From Lepas anatifera (taxonomy: Eukaryota > Arthropoda > Thecostraca > Lepadidae), in contig JAOTON010001078.1 of the NCBI GenBank assembly GCA_034440635.1, forward strand, positions 512,001 through 576,000: a stretch of DNA of 64,000 bases. The letters run 5' to 3'. The notes under the pieces were generated by a model. The model saw nothing but the letters and a program-made list of their open reading frames with translations. It was not told the origin of the DNA and did no database searches. Position 1 is the first letter of the stretch. Each line of letters begins with the position of its first letter. Below, one piece after another: positions 31,700-44,959 of the stretch. Both the position numbers and the translations under genes were made by a program.

Positions 31700-33140
31700 T
31701 TTCAGCCAAATGGAGTACCAAAACGGCGCTTCTTTGCGTCAACAGAGCAGGAAGGCCTGGCTCGCCGCCCTGCCCGCATTAGCGTGCTCCCATGGGAAGT
31801 GGGCGCCTGGCCCACGCGGTTGCAGATGAAAGCACCGACGTATCAGCGCGGTGGGCGGCTGCAGATAGGTTAATGTCAAGGCTAGCCTGACCGTCCTACT
31901 TTAACGACCTCGACCAACAAACACGCCGCACCGCTGGGCCCCAGCTCCTGCAGACCGCTGAAAGTCGCCGCGGTGTACGGTGGAGTCTGCTCCGGGCCGG
32001 CTTGAACTCAGGAAGCAGGTCGCATGACCGGTTCCTAGCTTTCTGGAACTCTGATATCGGCTCTAAATATATATAAACATGGCTAGTTCCCTGCGTCATC
32101 TTGTGCTCTGGATAAATCTCGACCAAGAAATGATGCAAGCAGGAAAATGCTTTCTTAGTTATTCTAAGTACCAACTTTTTGTTATTTTTCACCACTTACA
32201 TATAAACATCATTAGACAGTACAGGTTCGCCATAATCTGATTTTTTTCATAGAAAACAAACATAAAATACAAGTTCAAGTATCTATGTTTGTGTCATTAA
32301 ATGAAAACAGCTAATCATTTCAGGACGTTACCTTTTTCAGTAGTAGATATCCAGGCGGCGTCACCACGGAATTTTTACTGGGGGACGCGATGGCCGGGGG
32401 TGGGTGGGAGACGAATTTTGATCATGTTGGCTGCTTTTTGAAAACGCTTAAGTCATCGTCAGGTCGCAGGTCCCTCCCAAGATAAATATAAATGGTGACG
32501 CCCCTTATTTGTATTGTCACTGTATGAGAATTCGAAAAAGGGAGTTTTCAACCTCCATTATGGCAGATATGAATCGGACATCGGGCATAAGAAAGGGCAA
32601 GCAGTGCATGTCTCGAAATCTGCGGAAAACGGCTAATATTTTAAAATCTTGTAAATTCAGAAAAATAACAGCTATTGCTTAGTAAGAGAGGAGATCCGCC
32701 TTTTACGGATCCAGAATTGGTGCCATTAAAAGCTATCCTGATTTCCAAGCCTCCAAAAATACATACAGCTCACAGACTGGGGGCCGAACTAAAAAAAACA
32801 TCCAGGTTATGGACATCCCAAGTCGGAGGTAACTCGGTCAGTGGCCGGTTCAAGGCGAACTAGGGGCTCAAGCCCCCTCTCCCATGCCAGAGTGCCTATA
32901 GTTAACGCATAGCCAGAGGCTGTTCCAAAGGAAAGGCGGGGGAGTCTCGAGCCGTAAGGGGACCCTTCTGCAGTGAAGGGGACCCATCTATTAAGTGAAG
33001 CAGGCTTAAGAAGAGTTTTACTGTGCCAATTTAGTATCTTCTACCCGCCAGTAGTGCTGGTATAGGACCAACCATAGGAGCTAAAAAGCAGACGACCCCT
33101 GTTGTGCAGCTTAGCCCCGACTTCTGTGGTATTTCTCCCG
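31700..33140. other. Spacer with no convincing gene
   Basis: Mostly AT-rich. Around 32845-32945 there is a short remnant sharing CTAGGGGCTCAAGCCCCCTC and CATAGCCAGAGGCTG with the element at 2456-2622. Confidence 0.45.
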
Positions 33141-33355
33141 CACCGACAGCACTAGGAGAGGCGGCTGCTCGCTAATGCCCTGGTGGCCAGAGCGCTGGCT
33201 CCCCGCGCCCCTGTTACTCTGGGGATGGGCGATCGATGGGCGCGCGCCGCCGGCAGCGGCTCCCTGTTCTGAAGAACGAGCGGACTGGACGGCTGATCTC
33301 AGCAGCGCCAGTCCAGATCCGCGCCAAAATACAAATCACTAATGACGGAGATGTC

Positions 33356-33369
33356 GTCTCCATGGCAAC
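33356..33369 (+). promoter_or_regulatory. Perfect X-box (RFX-type) motif
   Basis: GTCTCCATGGCAAC fits the RFX consensus RYYNYYATRRNRAC at every position. It lies in a ~250-bp GC-rich island (about 33170-33420) with CG dinucleotides, which could be a promoter. No coding exon was recognised downstream. One motif alone is weak evidence. Confidence 0.35.
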
Positions 33370-34163
33370 CACGGGTACACCAATGCTGTACTGCGAGGGT
33401 CGCAGCGCTCTTGCAGAAAAATTATGATCAATGTGTTTATGGCCCGAGGTTGGGCGCCCGCAAACCTGCGTTAGTGCCGTATCCTCGGATATCTCGAAAA
33501 TGTGTATTGTGTAAGTACAAGTAGGTACCTATCCTAGTGATTTGAAATCATTGAAACTATTATTTTGAACATATATAAATCTAAGCTTTCCGCGAGCCTC
33601 TTTAACATTGTCAGCGACACAAAACGGTAGCTTGGTGCCAGCTTTCTAGACCTTTTTGGACTAAGGAATAATCTAGTTAAGTACCAAATATTTAATGTTA
33701 CCCGCCTTAACATTCGACTATTAGCGGTACTTCTTAAAATAATGATGAATGTCTTCACTTAGCCCGTCAGGTCCTGAAGACTGATGTGCACTGAAGCATT
33801 GCAGGCGGCTCTACTCATGGTCAAATGCTTGAAGGGCGCCGATTCGTAAACAAGTACTTCAGGACAACCCCCTACTGCCGGATGCACTTGCGCTCAAAGC
33901 GAGGCAATAATTTCCCCGTGCAAAGCCATCGGTCACAATTAGTTGCTGTATAAATAAATGGCAGTTGATTCCTAGTGCGATCAACATACTTCAAAACCGT
34001 TTAAATTCTACTTAAAACGTTGGAATCCGACATGGCGTGTAAAGTGGTACAGTGCTTTGTTTCTCACCATCTTATTCCTAGTGCGTTTATATAACCACTC
34101 CCATGAGTGAACAACACAAACAAGCGCGCCACGGCGCAGTTAGCGAGTGCTGCCGCACCGGCT

Positions 34164-34345
34164 CCCGTACAGCCGGACTGACCGGCGCCCGTACACCCGG
34201 GCTGACCGGCGCCCGTACACCCGGGCTGACCGGCGAGGCGCCCTTACACCCGGGGCTGACCGGCGCCCGTACACCCGGGCTGACCGGCGCCCGTACACCC
34301 GGGCTGACCGGCGCCCGTACACCCGGGCTGACCGGCGCCCGTAAC
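34164..34345 (+). repeat. 24-bp minisatellite
   Basis: About seven units of GGGCTGACCGGCGCCCGTAC plus ACCC, with one irregular unit. Arg/Tyr/Gly-rich open frames across it are artefacts. Confidence 0.95.
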
Positions 34346-34625
34346 ACCCTCACACCTTTGGTTTAACACCCCACACACCTGTGCAAGGTGTTGATACCAC
34401 CATAGACGGACTTCAGGGTGTATGTGAACCCCTGGGGTGGTGTTAAGGACCAGCAACACCCAGAGCGGGTGTTGATACTGCTACACCTTAAAGGGGTGTA
34501 GATAATACCCGTTCAGCTCGCACCTTCCTGAGGTGTTAAACACCCTGAAAAGGTAAAAACACCCCATCGGGGTGTTACCACGGGGTATCGAACACCCCGT
34601 TATGGTGTTGGCACGTGCATTCGGG
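34345..34625. repeat. Cluster of GGTGT/ACACC hairpins, copy A
   Basis: Many short inverted repeats of the type ACACCCCATCGGGGTGT and GTGTTAAACACC lie within 280 bp. A similar cluster is at 36560-36860. Confidence 0.75.
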
Positions 34626-34929
34626 CGTCGTTTCTTGTGCGCAGGCGCGAACAGACAATGTTCAAGGCCGTCCTGAAGAACAACAGTCAGTGTGAAAGTG
34701 CAGGTGAAAGGTGCTGGTTCTCTTTGATTTTTGGCAGAAACAGGTATTCAAACCTAAACATTCCTGCATTGGTAAGTGTTGACTCATCCAATAGGGCAAT
34801 AGAACGGCCGTAGCTATCATTGGAGCGAGTTTGCCTTGTTGGTGTTTAAGTCACTTGTACATGCAACCACTTCAGGTGTTTGAAACCTCCAAAGCGTGTC
34901 TTCAGCGCCCTATTTGGTTCCCTTATAGG

Positions 34930-35010
34930 CAATGGCGTAGCCAGGATTCGGCCAAGGGGGGTTCAACTACCGTCGGCCCTCAGGCCGGGGCCCCCTTAGT
35001 AAACGGGACC
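34930..35010. mobile_element. hAT-like element end
   Basis: CAATGGCGTAGCCAGGATTC followed by a G-rich run resembles the start of CAGTGGCGTAGCCAGG-type elements. The other end was not located. Confidence 0.35.
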
Positions 35011-35199
35011 CATCTCCTATATTTTTCGTAGAGTATTTTAACATTATAAAATGTACGCAACCAAAATTTTGATGTGCCTTTTTTAAGTGTTTTTTTCTCG
35101 ATCCGACCAAGCGTTGGTAAATTTCGGTCATAAAATATTAATGCTGGCCCATACCTATATGGCAGCGTGACTATGATAACAGCTTTGTGGCACATTTCG

Positions 35200-35930
35200 G
35201 GAAATTAAATGTTGCTGCGTGCATGATGTTCAACCTGACTCTACCTCAATTCACTCTGGTAATCAGACATGAAATTATTAAAGGATAGTCGTTTTGAGTA
35301 CTAAGAAATGATCTTCTACGGGAAATGATTTCCAATTATTTCCGGGTGCCGAATTCATGAACTATTTAATCAGGAAATTTCCAAAGAAATGGAAAAATGA
35401 ATCAAAATACAAGGGATATGGTAGCGTGTCTCGGACGTCATATAACATATATTCCGCGAATAGATCCTGATGAATTTACCGTAGTTACTTTCTTACCCTT
35501 GCTATGTTGTAAATGAGGAAATTACCAAGACAATAGGCGCCCGAGACATATATCGCCTTGGCTCACTCTGTTATTGTTATTTTCAACCTTCATACCTATT
35601 TTTGTTTTTGGGATCATGCTCATCAATTTCTGTCATTACCCTTGTTTGTCTGATTTCCTACGAAAATATTTGAAAGTTGTTTATTTCAGAATGTTAAGGA
35701 ACGTAGTTGTTGGTATTAAGCTAATAGATTAAACATCAGCTGAAGTGCCAAATTTCCTGTTCGATTCGCTACTATTGATGATAAAACTAGATTCATTTTT
35801 GCCTTTCTTTCGGTAATGGTGCCTGATCGACATGTTTCAATCTGTATTTTTTTTGGTACGCAATGGGCGTAGATAGGTACATTTCACCATAGTTTTTCCT
35901 CTAACTTTCCAATCACTCTCTGACCATGAT
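35200..35930. other. AT-rich spacer, nothing recognised
   Basis: No open frame, repeat end or RNA gene was noticed. Confidence 0.5.
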
Positions 35931-35954
35931 CTTTACTTCATGTTTGTGCTCGGT

Positions 35955-36215
35955 GTCCAGTGCAGGCGCTGGAGCTGGCGGCCACCATGCTCGGTGAGGA
36001 GTGCTGGCACGGGGGAAGAGTGCAGCGACTGTGGATGCATCTTACGCCGAACCAAGCAGGGCCTGGCCATCGGCGACGTCGAGTTCGCCGCGGCAGCCCA
36101 CGGTGAAGTTGGAGCGGCGCTGCAGTGGGCCGCTGCCCACGCCGCCTACGGACTCAACTTCACGGGGAGGCCACCGCTTCTCCGCGGCCCTTCTCTACCG
36201 GTTGTATGGTTTTAA
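35955..36215 (+). other. GC-rich open island, possible decayed exon
   Basis: After a GTGTCCAG acceptor-like site one frame reads QALELAATMLGEECW, and after an apparent shift another reads GLAIGDVEFAAAAHGEVGAA. Base composition is like the coding exons of the window. No family was recognised, and the break in frame argues for a pseudogene or sequence error. Confidence 0.25.
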
Positions 36216-36559
36216 TATCAGCCGAGGAGGATCACGGTCAAAAAGCTTGCTGACAATGATAAGATAAAGGATGGACGTTGTCGGCTGCTTAGTGTTTTTT
36301 TATGAAATTTGGGATTGTCAGAATGACAGAAGCAAAACCCGAGCAAGTGATTAGCTCTGTCGCGGCTCTCCTCACCGTTTGCGCTCATATGCTCAATCCT
36401 GCAGTTTATTTATTGTGGCATATGTTCGCTCTGCACCCAAGGTACTTTCAAATACATTTGCATTCTTTATAGTGTTGTTTGGCGTACGGTGGACATTGCA
36501 ATTGATGAAGTAGAATTTCAGTTTTCTTCACGAACGGAGGACGCATGGAAAAATTATAT

Positions 36560-36860
36560 GTAACACCACATACACCTAATTTAAGTCCCGCTACACCCCA
36601 TCGGGGTGTAGAATGCACGGGGTTGCCGACACCAAAAATTCGAACACGGGGTGTTGCAACACCCTGACGAAGGGTTAAATGGAATGAGACACCAGAAATG
36701 GGTGTCGTTGGAATCGCTGAACACTCGCAAGGGGTGTCCTGTTACACCTCATTTCGCAGGAGTAACCCCTGACAGGGGTGTTTTGGCTACACCCCGTAGG
36801 GGGTGCGTGACACCGAAGTGTGGTGTCCAAAAACACCCTCGAGAGGTATCACTTTTAACC
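36560..36860. repeat. Cluster of GGTGT/ACACC hairpins, copy B
   Basis: It shares ACACCCCATCGGGGTGT and dozens of GGTGT or ACACC words, in both orientations, with the cluster at 34345-34625. Confidence 0.75.
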
Positions 36861-37052
36861 ATTCCACCCTACCCCCGACCGAGGTGGCGGGAGTCTTGAT
36901 GGAAGCGACACCGTGGACTCCACTGAGCCACGGAAATTCCTCGGAATATCCTCCGAGAAAAAAGTGGACGTATCTGCGTTCCTTCTGCACCATCTTACGG
37001 ACATCGTTGGAACATAGTGTGCATTAAACGTACAGCCTCGACCACTAGGAAG

Positions 37053-37056
<4 letters not shown>

Positions 37057-37119
<63 letters not shown>
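37057..37119. repeat. (TA)n microsatellite
   Basis: About 31 uninterrupted TA units. Confidence 0.97.
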
Positions 37120-37122
<3 letters not shown>

Positions 37123-38420
37123 TTGATCGTAGGCAGAGGCCGTTGAAGATCATTGCATGCTTAGGTACATTTGGGTAGTCTTTGGTGTTTTTTATATCTT
37201 GTTGACTATTTCTTTGACGCTTTCAGGGATTGAATGAAATATATCAGGCTTGTTCATATTTTAAATCCGACGCGTTTCGAATGTATGTTTCTATATCTAC
37301 GGGAGAAACACCCCTGAACCTGACCAAACAGCAACAGCACACTACTATCGCAACTTCATGAGCTCGGCGCATGAAACGGACGAGAAAATAATGAAAAACG
37401 GCTTGAAAAAGAACATCAAATGCAGAGACAACAGCACCATTAAACTGTGCATTTACTATCTGAACACCAAGACAAGAAACATAGGTATGAGAAAGAACCC
37501 AACGAAGACAGGATGGTCGAAGAGTACTAACGTGGTGTAGTACACCACTGGTGTACCTATCAGTTTGATTGTCCAAACGAAAGTTGCACACTTCGTAACA
37601 TACACTGCATTGGTTACACTTCAATCACCCTTTCTCGTCGGCTGACTGCATTTTCAGGAGGGGGCTCCCAAATAGCGCTACAACAAGCACACGGCGCACA
37701 AATCACAAGCAACATCCTCGTAGAGAACAATTAAATTATCCACCGTAACAACAAACCCCACTGAAGTTGAAAGAGCAGAAGGACTACTCATTCATGAAGA
37801 TGCACCGCCCCTCAACACTCAGGCAAACATGTACGTTTAGCCAAACTCTCAATATGGGGGGTTCATTTGTTTCTTTATTTATTGAGAATAATCAGCTCCC
37901 AATTATAGCTGTATGTATGCACCCAATTTTAGCTGAAGTCGAAGTCGAAAACATCGGATAAATGACAGTAAACATGAGGCACGGTAAGATAATAAGACTG
38001 TAAGGTTGTAAAGGTGAAATTTGTTTAATTAACAGGAAAAACGTTGCACTTCACCTCACGGAGACAAATATATCTACCGCCCTTTAAAGATTCAAAGTGG
38101 ATGGCTTCGTTTATGTTTCATGACACTTGATTTAAAAGCTGCCAATATTGAGTTGAAAGGGTCGGCTTCCGGATGTCGCGTTACATGACTGTTAAAACAG
38201 AGCGCCACCCGCGAAAACAAACCACACCTTATTGTTTCCACGCGTGCCACCGGAACATGGAGCAATTGCTCTCTTATAGCCCTGGTTCGCCGCTGAGGTA
38301 TGTACATACATACATGTAAGGGGAACGCTCCGAGCGGAGGGCGGAGTCAAATTTCCCGGGAAGAATTAAAAAGCAAAGCATATATCATACTGGAGCATCC
38401 TCTGGGACAGGCTGCTAATT

Positions 38421-38423
<3 letters not shown>

Positions 38424-38461
<38 letters not shown>
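38424..38461. repeat. (TA)n microsatellite
   Basis: About 19 TA units, lying on the 3' side of the reverse-transcriptase fragment at 38530-38995. Confidence 0.95.
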
Positions 38462-38464
<3 letters not shown>

Positions 38465-38529
38465 GAAGATCGTGATATAACGGCGAATTCGATGTCCGAG
38501 ACGAGTCAATGTTTGAAGCCAGTCATATG

Positions 38530-38995
38530 ACGAATTTGTGCTGAACTCTTTTCGATTCTCTCCAATTGGCACTTTGCAGCTCCGCCCCAGATGACTCAAC
38601 CATATTCAAGAACTGATCTAACATTTCCAAAATATGGAGCCAAAATAGGATCTGTCTGGAACTCTCCTCCCATTCGACCTGTCTGGAGTGAGCGTATCAA
38701 AAGTCCCAGCATCCTATTGGCTTTGCCAATGACGAAATCCACATGATCGGAAAAGGTCAATTTAGAGTCCAACCAAACACCGATGTCCCAAATTTTCTCT
38801 ACGTGATCCGAGGTGACATTTCGAATTTTGTATTCGGATGCGACAACTTTCTTTCTAAGAGTGACTCGAAAGAATTGACACTTGGCTGGGTTTAAATTCA
38901 ATTTCCAGGTTTCGGACCACGATACCAGCCTGTTCAGATCCTCCTGGAGCAATTTTGCATCATCAGGACCGGTAATTTTATCCGAATGCTTAAGT
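38530..38995 (-). pseudogene. Non-LTR retrotransposon reverse transcriptase fragment
   Basis: The minus frame reads LQEDLNRLVSWSETWKLNLN-PAKCQ, then DIGVWLDSKLTFSDHVDFVI, KANRMLGL and FGNVRSVLEYG. These are post-catalytic (thumb) blocks of Jockey/CR1-type reverse transcriptases. A frameshift near 38596 moves the reading to WGAELQSAN-like sequence. The catalytic FADD motif, endonuclease and 3' end are absent. It stops abruptly near 38995, beside the inverted repeat CGATATGTA/TACATATCG. Confidence 0.8.
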
Positions 38996-39214
38996 CGATA
39001 TGTAATACATATCGATATGTGTGAAATGATATGTATGCTTCATGCGATTGTGCTGTGCGTGTGCAATGTGATGAATTCTTAACAGTCTTAGAGGTGATTT
39101 CTGTTATGCATAAGGCAGCATTGGATGTCAACGTAATGGAAGTGGCATCATAATGGCATTCTGCATCTGACCTACAACTCAACATTTTAACAAAAAAACG
39201 GAAAGCCTCAGACA

Positions 39215-40435
39215 TAATGGAGAATAAAGCATCGATGATGTTTCGAGTCCCAAATTATATTTTGTGCCTTTTCACTCGCCCACGAACACGGAGCAAAGCA
39301 GCACGTGTTTCCTTCTTCTGGTATATCTGGTTGATACTTCGGCAGCGCTCTCTATTAGTCTTCACTCTCTATAACTCGTCCGATGGTTTGCGACCGGGCC
39401 TCCAATCCTCTCCACTCAGCAGAAACCCATCGCGATACTCCCGCCTTCAGCGAAACTCGGCCGCTGGCTAACCTGTGCTGACTGCCGCCGTCTCGCCTGT
39501 ACCGAAGAGCAGCCTCGGATGGAGTGGCAAATAATCAAGCCAATAGAGAGCAAGGTAAGGCTTGAAACGTTTGAAAAACATAATGATTATACATTTCCTG
39601 GTTCATGTTAGAAGCTCTATCATTTTCATGGATAAATTTCGGCTGAATTTCTCGCGATACAAGTGAACGCGCCTCCTCCAATCAGCGGCCGCCATCCGCC
39701 GGCAGCCGCGATTGCCTGCGGGGCAAAGAGGTTACAGAGGTCACGCTGGGCGCTGCTGACGCCAAGTTCAAGCCTCGGTGGGGAGGGGTCGCGTTCTGAT
39801 TGTAATACCTACATGTGTGGTGTTGGTCGTTGCGTCTGGTGTCAGATTGAGGGAGGGGGACCGGTGTAGGGGACATTCTGTGCACGTGGGTGGATATAAG
39901 GGTTAGGTGTTTGTGTAATGTGCAGTGCCGATAACACTGGAAAAACATAAGGGCGAGTTCATCAAATGAGTTCGGCTTATGAGTATGCTTGGCGGACAAA
40001 ATTGCACGCACCAATTTCGAGTCCATAGTATTTTTTCGGTATCAGGGTAGATGATACAGCTTTTCAAGACTTGTTAAAATTGACACACTTATAAGTAACA
40101 CAACACGCACGGTGTATGTGATATTCACGCCTATCTGACATTTCATGTGTTTGCAACACCAGAAGTTTAAACGCTAAAATGACAATTTGAGGCGGAGAGA
40201 TAAGAAGTTCTGATCGTTTAAAGAAGGAGAGTCCAAGGCAAAGCACAAGATGCCCGAGGGAAGTAACTGATAAGTATGCAAATTTTAATGGCATGAACAT
40301 CACTGTATTTCTTTAGCATACGCCATTCCCCTACCAGTTACCACATCCTTTCGATGTCGCCGCCACTCGGCCTCAAGGCAGCCAGAAGCCACTGTGCACG
40401 GCCGTCTAACCGTGGTAGTCCGACCTTCTATCTTT
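39215..40435 (+). repeat. Long interspersed repeat, copy 1 (uninterrupted)
   Basis: It aligns along its length with 58005-59640, through blocks such as AGCAGCACGTGTTTCC, CACTCTCTATAACTCGTCCG, AGGTTACAGAGGTCACGCTG and TCTAACCGTG. A third, inverted and interrupted copy is at 43600-44520. No long frame, terminal repeat or protein family was recognised. This copy lacks the hAT-like insertion present in the 58 kb copy. Confidence 0.8.
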
Positions 40436-40439
40436 AGGC

Positions 40440-43400
40440 CTATACAAATCAGTTTGTATGCTATAATACTCCGCTATTAAATTCCCGGGTGACGCCTTTC
40501 TTAATAAGTTATTGCTTCTTTTTATCATTAGTTGTGAAAAGTGATGTACCATTTTTAGATCAAAACGTTCAACTCTTAGCATTTGCATTATACCTAATTT
40601 GGTAGAATTGAGGCAGTGGGTGACTTCACAAGCAGTGTCAAGCATTGAAAGGGCGAATCCTAGCGAAACAAATTCTTTTGTTGGTAGATGTTGTTTTTTT
40701 CAGGCCAAAATTTCCGTACCTACTGACCGAAAGAATACAGCGTACTATGATTTTGATACGGGGATGAGAGAGGACAATAATAAAACATCAAACAACGTTA
40801 ATAAAATTCTTCCGAGCGGCGACAGTTTTTTAACGTTTTTTTAGGATGTTCAAAATGTGTAAAATCTAATTACCGCACATACCTATCAGTTGAAACGGTA
40901 CCTGAACGGTCTGTAAATAAGGCAGTAGTGGGTTGTTGCATGGATTTTAATCAGTTGTACCATGCAGGGCTGTAAACTTATATCTCTTTGGGGCTGTCCG
41001 GGCACCCGGGATGATATATCGAGGTGGTGTCAAAATATAGTTTAAGTTTTATGGTTCATTATTTTTGGGATTCAAAAGGACTGCATGATGGTTAAAAGAA
41101 AGATAATATTATGCTATCTACTGCCATATGGTGGTCATTAGAATTTTCCCTCCTCGACTGGGGCACCCCCAATGATGTTCGCAAATCTCCACCCCTGATG
41201 CACACAGTAACTGCGCATTTCCTTCAATAATATGAAAATTGGAATGCACTTATTCATAGCAAACTATTTACTTACCGCATATTTCATTCAATAACATGCA
41301 AATTACAATGCATTTATTCACGACATCAACTATTTGCTTCTTATAAATGAAGAAGGATGCTTAATGCTAATGGTGAGTGAGATCTTGGGCCCAAAGGCTT
41401 TTCATTTTGAATGCATGTCCTTCATGAGTAGAATCATAATGGAAACAATGAGCAACGTTTCAAATGCAAAGTACACGATTCAATGCTTTTCAACATATGC
41501 AATTTTGAGTGGCAATTCCTGTCCCAGTATATTTTAAACAACCATGTGACGATTTTAGCTTAAAAACCCATACTGCACTGCCCTAAACAACGAACCTCAA
41601 AAACCCAAACAATGAACCCTCACCTCGTCCTCCCGAAAAGCTCTCTAGGAAATCACTTTTCGGAAGAAGCACAACCTCAACACGGCCAAGCTCAGATCTG
41701 ATTGAGGGAAACCAGCAGCGGTATTTTCGACTTCTAATTAGCTTACATTTCAGAATGTTTTTACTTTTAACAAATAAACAGTAGGAATTAGCGGTGCCTT
41801 TGGCAAAAAGGCCGTTACAAAGCAGAGAGGCTAGGGGAGCAGCAGACGGCGTGTTAAAGACATCAGGAATCTGACCTCAGATGGGATCAAAGATGACAAT
41901 GCATAGCAATTTGAAAATTCACGTGACTTACAAGAGCTTTATTATTAATGTCAGTGGAAAAACACTCCTTCAGTATCCTCAGGTCTATGTAACGTAATCT
42001 TCCCCTCAGGCTACCAAAGTCTGGATCACCTATATTTTTGGTGCATCAAATGCGTGGCGCGCACGGGTGCAGTGAGTGATAGACCATGATAATAATAATA
42101 TTTTTGAGGACAGGTGGCTGTGAGAGAGTTGACTTTTTCGGCTAACAATGGGTTTTCAGCTAACAACACAAAAATCTATGGTCTTTATTGGTGATGGATC
42201 CAGGACTTGATTTCGAGGTGGGGGGGGGGGGGCGCTGGGGAGCTCGAGCCTCCCTCACCATCGCCTCAAAACGTCCTCCGGCTATGCATGAAGTATAGGC
42301 ACGGATATTTTGGGAGGGGGCTTGAGGCCCCTATGTCTCCTTGCATCCGCCACCGGTCCTTATAGATCGCAATAGGGATATCCAATTCACGTTGAAGATA
42401 GGTCATTACATGGCCAATGAACTAACAAAGGTTCATCGTTTAATGTTAAATCGTTTTTGACGATTCGTTATGATGTACGTAATAGGGGCACATTCGCCTA
42501 TATAAATATTTAACAGCGAACGTTTCAACATTTTGAACATGCTAAAAAACATAACCGTTTCGAAAGCTCCCAGATATTTCGATGCCTGATGTGCATTGAC
42601 GGTTTATCAGGGACCTCCACCAATTTCTCCTGTCCTCGAGCCAATCCTTGGACGGCGCGGGAAATTTTGACATGCAAAATTAGCATGTATCAATGAAGTC
42701 CTTCCTTTGCTAGGATTTACCATGTTTTATGTTTGAACTGATTTGTGACATCACTTGCAGTGTCAGACCAGGGCCAAATTTTCTTGCAGGGGAGACAGCT
42801 TGATCTAAAAATCGTGAAAAACATCTGCATTTAAAAAATAGGAAAAAATATAAAGATTTGGAAACAAAGTGTTTCCCCCTTCTCTCCATTTCCTCCTTTT
42901 TACAGGCCCAGTTCCCCTAAACTAAATATTATTTGAAGCTGAGTGTTGAAAATCTTGTTCTAATGTCCGGAAACAGATAACCAATACCCCTCGCCCTCCA
43001 AAAAACTAAAACCTAACTCATAAGAAACACAAGGTCACCCGGGCTCACGAGAAAAATAAAAATATAGCCTGCAAGCCAATTTTGTTGCCGAAAATTCAAA
43101 TGCTTTGGAAGTATCCAACAAGCACGCTGCTTATGATGTTAGTTTATTAGTCCTCGTAGTGAAAGTTGGTTTTGACACAACGTTTCAGTAAGTTATTTCT
43201 CCAACCTTCATCGGATGTGAGAATTTTAGTTAGAAATTTGAAAACATTGTCCTCGGGGCACATTTTAAGGAATTGGCACTGGTGGGCATTCGGTTGAAAA
43301 GGGCACGAATTCCACCAAAAGGGCACTCCTAGACCATCAAATGAGCATGGTGACTAGTCGGCACTGGGCCGTTCAGGGCTGTTCACTGGTGGGCATAGTA
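40440..43400. other. AT-rich spacer
   Basis: No gene recognised. One short G-rich hAT-like remnant lies at about 42189-42357 (ATGGATCCAGGACTTG...TGCATCCGCCACCG). Confidence 0.45.
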
Positions 43401-43599
43401 TAGGGGACTGGTGGGCAAAATGCCCACCACTTTGTAGCTTAAAATATGCCCTGCTTGCCCTATAAATTGTAGACGTTGTCCATATTTGGTTAGAGCTCTC
43501 CGTCGAATAATGTAGGTATGTACCTAATCCGATGTCGAAACAAGGACTCGAAATCAGCCCCAACAATTTCGACAGTCAAGCGTGTTCAGATACCGCACT

Positions 43600-44520
43600 C
43601 ACTAAATGAACGCATGTTTTTTCCAGTGTTAACAACACCAGACACGGAACAAGCACCTCATCCCTATATATCGACCCAAATACACAGAATGTCTCGTACA
43701 ACTGTCCTTCCATAGTCCAACAGAAGACTTACAAACCACCACCAATATCTTCGCCACCACATAGCAAGGTATCATAATCCGCCTCGCGACCCCTCCCAAC
43801 GGCGCTTGAACTCAGCGTCAGCGATGCCCAGCGTGACCTCTCTCACCTCTGTGCCCCGCAGGCATGTATCAGCCGGAGGATGGTGGCCGCTGATTAGTGG
43901 AGGCGCGTTCACGTGCTTTGTCCGAAATTCAATGGACATTTTTCAAGGAAAATGACGGCATCTTAAAACATGCACCAGGGGATGTATATACCGTGAGATT
44001 TTCAGAAATTCTTAGTCATACTTTGTCTTCAATCGGCTCGATAACCTGATCTACTATCAAAGGCTCGTGTTTGGCACAGGCAAGACGGCGGCGAAATCGG
44101 CACAGCTGAACTGGCGGCCGAGTCCGCTGATGTCAGGAGGACCGATATAGGCTTCCGCTGAGTGGAGAAAAAGGACGGAAACCTACCCGAAGGCCGAGGG
44201 AAGGAAGGGGATGGTTGTGACCTAAAACCTGAAACACTCTGAAGAGGGGGCGTGGTGGTGTAGTGGTTAGCAAGCTCGGTTTCCTTGCGGCCGACTCGGG
44301 CTCAAGGCCCGGCGGATTCTCCCTGAGCAAGGGGACAATCTGGCTCCCGAGAAACCATTCCAACTGGGATAGAGTTAGCCACGTCAGACAATCCTGGCAG
44401 TGGATGAGTCGATGAACCCCAAAAATATTTTCCGTCTGACAAGGTTATACAGAGACGACTAACAGAGAGCGCTACCGAAGTACTCCTGGAAGATATATCC
44501 AACGGAGGGGAGCACGTGCT
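43600..44520 (-). repeat. Long interspersed repeat, inverted copy with insertion
   Basis: It matches the reverse complement of 39215-40435 (for example CGCGACCCCTCCCAACGG and AGACGGCGGCGAAATCGG). It is interrupted from about 44125 to 44470 by sequence that contains the SINE at 44245. Confidence 0.65.
44245..44431 (+). mobile_element. tRNA-derived SINE, copy A
   Basis: The head GTGGTGGTGTAGTGGTTAGC is a tRNA box A and GGGCTCAAGGCCC (44298-44310) a box B. The tail contains GGCTCCCGAGAAACCATTCC, shared with two other copies. It would be transcribed by RNA polymerase III and mobilised by a partner LINE. Confidence 0.75.
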
Positions 44521-44959
44521 GCATTTCCTTCAGTTTCCAAATTAAGAGATATCGTTTGTCGTTTCTGCTCGTTACGTGTCTCTCTTTCGAATATTTTATC
44601 AGTATCACCAATTCACAAGGAATATAACTTCTCACAGCCCGTCAGCTACAATAATACGGGAGCATCTGCATCAATACGTGCTGAAGAGGTAAAAAGGCAC
44701 AACTCTTCCGAACAGATGCCCCAAACTTTGCGATGCTTAAGCGCACTTCGTTTTTTTGACGCTGTCGATGCCGGATCTGGACAATTACGAACATATCCGT
44801 CAGTAAAAACGGGTGCAAGCGTTTGTCCATTCGGAAGGTAGGTACTTCTTTGAAAGAGAAGGAAATTCCATCCCAAAAGAAAAAGAAACCGAAAGTCGTC
44901 GTCTTCGCCACGCGACATTTTTCCTTCTTTTTTTGGTCACCAGCAAACAGGCCATTTTT

